Shown here: positions 47,824-51,020 of the stretch, piece by piece | Numbering within the stretch: the stretch's first letter is position 1 | Layout: each line of letters begins with the position of its first letter | From: UBA6902 sp964393845 | GTDB lineage: Bacteria; Nitrospirota; Thermodesulfovibrionia; UBA6902 | DNA: 51,020 bases | Reading direction: 5' to 3' | NCBI GenBank assembly: GCA_964393845.1 | Contig: CAYMUX010000007.1 | Coordinates: forward strand, 1-51,020 | Program-made: the position numbers and the translations under genes | The notes under the pieces: model-generated | What the model was told of the DNA's origin: nothing | What the model saw: the letters and a program-made list of their open reading frames with translations, nothing else | Databases searched by the model: none

Positions 47824-50823
47824 ATGTTGTCCAAAAGAGTGGTTGAACATTTCAAACGATCAAGGCGTGACCGTTTACTGGCTTATTTTATATCGATAGT
47901 TATAGTCCTGTTTATCTATGAGTGGCGTACATCGATTATTCAGTCATGGGTCTATTCCCATTATGCAGGCAAATTAAAATATTCACTTGGGAATGGACCT
48001 AGTCCGAGTATTGTATTCCCGCAGGAGGGCCCGTTCGACAAGAGACGCGGTCATGTACGCATCCCGGCATTTGTCAAGAATCTGGAAAAACATAATTATA
48101 CAATAACCCGGCAGGTCCGTTTCAGTCCGGAACTTGCAAGGGCAGCCAGTGAGGGCATATCTCCGCCATACGAAGAAAAGACCCTGGCCGGGTTAACCAT
48201 TCTCGACAGACTGGGAATCCCTCTTTATGAGGGCATCCCGCGCGAGAGTATTTATCCCAGCTTTGAAAACATTCCTGATGATTTGATGAAGATACTCCTG
48301 TTTATTGAAAACCGGGAGCTTCTGGACCCGGTGGACGAGCACCAGAACCCGGTACTTGAATGGGACCGTATGGCAAGGGCCGGCATTAAATTTGTCGGCA
48401 GTAAAATAGGCCTGCCTACAACTATGGAAGGCGGCAGCACCCTTGCCACCCAGCTTGAGAAATATCAGCATTCCGAAGGCGGACGTACCCATGGGGCAGG
48501 GGAAAAGATTCGTCAGATTACTTCTGCAAGCCTTAGGGTGTACCGGACCGGCCGTAATACAACAGTCTCACGAAAAGAAATCGTGACCGACTATATCAAC
48601 ACAGTGCCGCTGGCTTCCGTGGCCGGCTACGGAGAAGTCCACGGACTTGGGGAAGGATTGTGGGCGTGGTTTGACACAGACATCAAGGAGACCTCCGAAA
48701 TCCTGCGCTCCAAAGATACCTCTCCCTATAACATGAGAATTCGCGCTGAGGCATTCAAAGAAGTTATGACCCTTTTCCTTTCTGTAAAGGCCCCCACATA
48801 TTATCTTGTAAATGACCGAAAGGCCCTTCTGAAGAGAGTGGATTACTTTACGGATTTAATGATGAAAGAAGGAGAGATCAGCAAAGACTTCCATGATGTC
48901 CTGAAGTCTGTCCCGCTTAAATTCAGAACGGGCAGGATCAATTTCACGCCGCCGCCTCTTATTGATCGTAAGGCCCCGAATGCCGTCAGGTACCATCTGA
49001 TTAAGGTGCTTGACTTGCCGGGTTTTTACGATCTCGACCGTCTGGACCTCACTGTTCAAAGCACTCTGGATATGGATATCCAGAAAAAAGTCTCAGATTT
49101 ACTTAAACAGCTTGCTGATAAAGAATATGTGAAATCAGCCGGGTTAATAGGGGAACGGATGCTTAAAGACGGTGATCCCGGGAATGTGATTTACAGTTTT
49201 ATGCTTTATGAAAAAACCGCTTCAGGCAATGCCCTCCGGGTGCAGGCGGACAATCTTGATAAGCCGCTGAATATCAATGAAGGGGTAAAGCTTGATCTTG
49301 GTTCCACTGCCAAGCTCAGGACTCTCGCCCATTATCTGCAGATAATCTCTGAAACCTATGAACAGCTCTCGAAACAGGATAAGGCGGCTCTGAAGAATAA
49401 TCCGTTATTGAACAGAGATCCCATCACCAGATGGATAGTAGAACAGCTTACGCAAAAACCGGACATTACCCTGCTTGAGATTCTCGAAGCGGCCATGGAG
49501 AGAAAATACTCCGGGAATCCCGGAGAAATGTTTTTTACAGGCGGCGGACAACACACCTTTGTAAATTTCAACAAGGCCGATAACGGCCGGATAATGACGA
49601 TTTATGAAGGTACGAGAAACTCGGTCAACCTTGTCTATATACGGCTTATACGGGACATCGCCTATTATCACATGGCCCGTTTAGACATTGATGCCAAGTC
49701 TATCTTGGAGGACCAGAATCACCCCAAACGGAAAGAGCTGCTGATGGAGATAGCCGACAAGGAGTCCCGCAATTTCCTTTCCGGATTTGTGGAAAAATAC
49801 AGGGGACTGACGCTGGATGAGGCCGTTGAAAAGCTTCTCGGAAAAAAGAACACGTCTCAACGGCATCTGGCAATCCTGTTTTATTCCATGCACCCCTCTG
49901 CATCGCCGGATGAGCTGTCTCATTGGCTCAGACAGCGGAAACCCGAAGTGCCGGACCTCTCGGAAAAAGCCGTGTTAAAGCTGGGCAAGGCTTACGACAA
50001 GCCTGAATTGACCCTGTCCGACTATGGATATCTGCTTTCAAGACACCCTCTCGAATTATGGACCATAGGTTATTTGCAGGCACATCCCAAGGCGAAATGG
50101 GAGGAGCTGGTCCAGGCCGGCGCCGCTGCAAGGGAACAAACAAGCACATGGCTCTTTCAGCCGCGCAACAGACGGGCGCAGGACCTCAGGCTGAAGATAC
50201 TCTTTGAGAAAATGGCCTTCAAGGAAATACATAAGGGATGGAAGAAACTCGGTTATCCATTTAACTCCCTGGTTCCGTCCTATGCCACAGCAATCGGCAG
50301 CTCCGCAGACCGTCCCAGCGCCCTCACTGAACTTATGGGAATCATAATGAACGACGGTATACATATGCCTTCACTCAAGGTGACTTCATTTCATTTTGCC
50401 AAGAATACCCCATATGAAACAGAACTTTATTTAAATGAGGACAAAGGCGAAAGAGTTATGCCTGCCGAGGCTGCTCAAATTTTAAGGAAGGCTCTGACAG
50501 GGGTTGTTGAAGGCGGGACCGCGCGCCGGGTATACGGCGCATTGACGGGACCTGACGGCAAACCCATGGTTATTGGCGGAAAGACAGGATCAGGGGACAA
50601 CCGCTTTGAGACCTTTGGAAAAGGCGGAAAGCTGATCAGCTCAAGGGTTGTCAACAGGACCGCCACGTTTGTCTTTTATATAGGCGACCGCTATTTCGGT
50701 ATTATTACAGCATTTATGCCGGGACAGGAAGCCGCCGGTTATTCCTTTACCAGTTCTTTGCCTGTCCAGATACTGCGTATCATGGCCCCGACGCTGAAGC
50801 CGCTTGTTTTGCCGGATGCGTAA
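47824..50823 (+). CDS. Class A penicillin-binding protein (GT51 + transpeptidase), 999 residues with a large insert
   Basis: Membrane helix about 19-37. GT51 transglycosylase about 115-330 with catalytic E162 (IENREL) and EGGSTLATQ (202-210). Transpeptidase about 440-980 with S494-T-A-K497, S600-V-N602 and K920-T-G. Between SxN and KTG lie 318 residues, well beyond the usual distance; about 612-810 is a helical insert (LDEAVEKLLGKKNTSQRHLA, SPDELSHWLRQRKPEVPDLS). The first motif has EN where EDxxF is usual. It polymerises and crosslinks peptidoglycan at the inner membrane, last gene of the wall cluster. Confidence 0.9.
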   Translation: MLSKRVVEHFKRSRRDRLLAYFISIVIVLFIYEWRTSIIQSWVYSHYAGKLKYSLGNGPSPSIVFPQEGPFDKRRGHVRIPAFVKNLEKHNYTITRQVRFSPELARAASEGISPPYEEKTLAGLTILDRLGIPLYEGIPRESIYPSFENIPDDLMKILLFIENRELLDPVDEHQNPVLEWDRMARAGIKFVGSKIGLPTTMEGGSTLATQLEKYQHSEGGRTHGAGEKIRQITSASLRVYRTGRNTTVSRKEIVTDYINTVPLASVAGYGEVHGLGEGLWAWFDTDIKETSEILRSKDTSPYNMRIRAEAFKEVMTLFLSVKAPTYYLVNDRKALLKRVDYFTDLMMKEGEISKDFHDVLKSVPLKFRTGRINFTPPPLIDRKAPNAVRYHLIKVLDLPGFYDLDRLDLTVQSTLDMDIQKKVSDLLKQLADKEYVKSAGLIGERMLKDGDPGNVIYSFMLYEKTASGNALRVQADNLDKPLNINEGVKLDLGSTAKLRTLAHYLQIISETYEQLSKQDKAALKNNPLLNRDPITRWIVEQLTQKPDITLLEILEAAMERKYSGNPGEMFFTGGGQHTFVNFNKADNGRIMTIYEGTRNSVNLVYIRLIRDIAYYHMARLDIDAKSILEDQNHPKRKELLMEIADKESRNFLSGFVEKYRGLTLDEAVEKLLGKKNTSQRHLAILFYSMHPSASPDELSHWLRQRKPEVPDLSEKAVLKLGKAYDKPELTLSDYGYLLSRHPLELWTIGYLQAHPKAKWEELVQAGAAAREQTSTWLFQPRNRRAQDLRLKILFEKMAFKEIHKGWKKLGYPFNSLVPSYATAIGSSADRPSALTELMGIIMNDGIHMPSLKVTSFHFAKNTPYETELYLNEDKGERVMPAEAAQILRKALTGVVEGGTARRVYGALTGPDGKPMVIGGKTGSGDNRFETFGKGGKLISSRVVNRTATFVFYIGDRYFGIITAFMPGQEAAGYSFTSSLPVQILRIMAPTLKPLVLPDA

Positions 50824-50864
50824 TTGCAATCAATTGATTCGATTTTTCGAAGAATTGCATGGCT

Positions 50865-50972
50865 CCCCCCTTTAGAAAAGGGGGGCGAGGGGGGATTTGA
50901 AGATTGATAGCGGAATTAATTTATATAAAAATCTCCCCTAACCCCTCTTTGTCCAAGAGGGGAAATACCCAA
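50865..50972. repeat. Paired CCCCCCTTT / AAAGGGGGG-type repeats after the PBP gene
   Basis: CCCCCCTTT (50865-50873) with AAAAGGGGGG (to 50885) and, inverted, TCTCCCCTAACCCCTCTTTG facing AAGAGGGGAAAT (to about 50967). The two units are reverse copies of each other (GCGAGGGGGGATTT versus AAAATCTCCCCTAACCCC). Same repeat type as 12080-12120; may also terminate the PBP transcript. Confidence 0.6.
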
Positions 50973-51020
50973 GAACAGAGATAGGAACCAAATAAAAGAA
51001 GAAAACCCTCATGGTTTAAA

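Overview
Organism and setting. The window looks like chromosomal DNA of a Gram-negative, anaerobic or microaerophilic bacterium of the Nitrospirota / deltaproteobacterial kind. This is an inference from gene content (neelaredoxin-type superoxide reductase, rubrerythrin-like proteins, many two-component systems, sigma54 activators, universal stress proteins, TauE/SafE permeases, lipoproteins, class A PBP) and from the short palindromic intergenic repeats; no marker gene fixes the phylum. I saw no rRNA, tRNA, CRISPR array, complete insertion sequence or prophage. Layout. (1) 1-1617, minus: a cut-off DASS-type anion transporter, a CBS-pair protein and a GntR/UTRA regulator. (2) 1701-8964, plus: a PEP-synthase-like protein, a DUF202 membrane protein, an OmpR-type two-component pair with a likely target promoter (three 11-bp-spaced TTAATC/CTAATC boxes) in front of two small exported proteins, then a DedA protein. 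(3) 8957-25238, minus: four stress-type transcription units. Each starts with a gene carrying a short helical module (core FAEAGE) and each is preceded by a sigma54-type -24/-12 promoter (11967, 15959, 21197, 25301) with a 15-bp palindrome about 50-70 bp further upstream. They encode USP-fold proteins, TauE/SafE permeases, a CBS protein and two paralogous HBM-sensor kinase / NtrC-type regulator pairs. (4) 25685-29498, plus: a Lon-like protease with a response-regulator receiver domain inserted before its AAA+ motor, a third sigma54 activator and a small ABM-like protein. (5) 29629-37468, plus: rimP-nusA-recG, a coiled-coil protein, prepilin peptidase, a PAS histidine kinase and a diguanylate cyclase. 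(6) 37469-42158, minus: a four-helix membrane protein, a cupredoxin, a receiver-PAS-PAS histidine kinase trailed by two decayed receiver copies, and two ferritin-like proteins behind an FNR-type box. (7) 42430-50823, plus: superoxide reductase, HD-GYP phosphodiesterase, and a cell-wall cluster (lipoprotein, two L,D-transpeptidases, an unknown exported protein, a 999-residue class A PBP). How it fits together. The central block reads as a self-contained stress regulon. Two sensor kinases with matching periplasmic CxxC sensor domains signal to NtrC-type activators, which probably act through the palindromes on sigma54 promoters. The output is USP/FAEAGE proteins plus permeases. The same FAEAGE module occurs eight times in seven proteins, alone, tandem, fused to USP folds at two different positions, and inside the PEP-synthase-like protein. 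A 194-residue protein at 9033-9617 looks like that PEP-synthase-like protein with its catalytic middle removed, and is followed by a frameshifted USP tail. I regard the FAEAGE/sigma54 network, the receiver-Lon and the miniature PEP-synthase-like protein as the best candidates for undescribed biology here.
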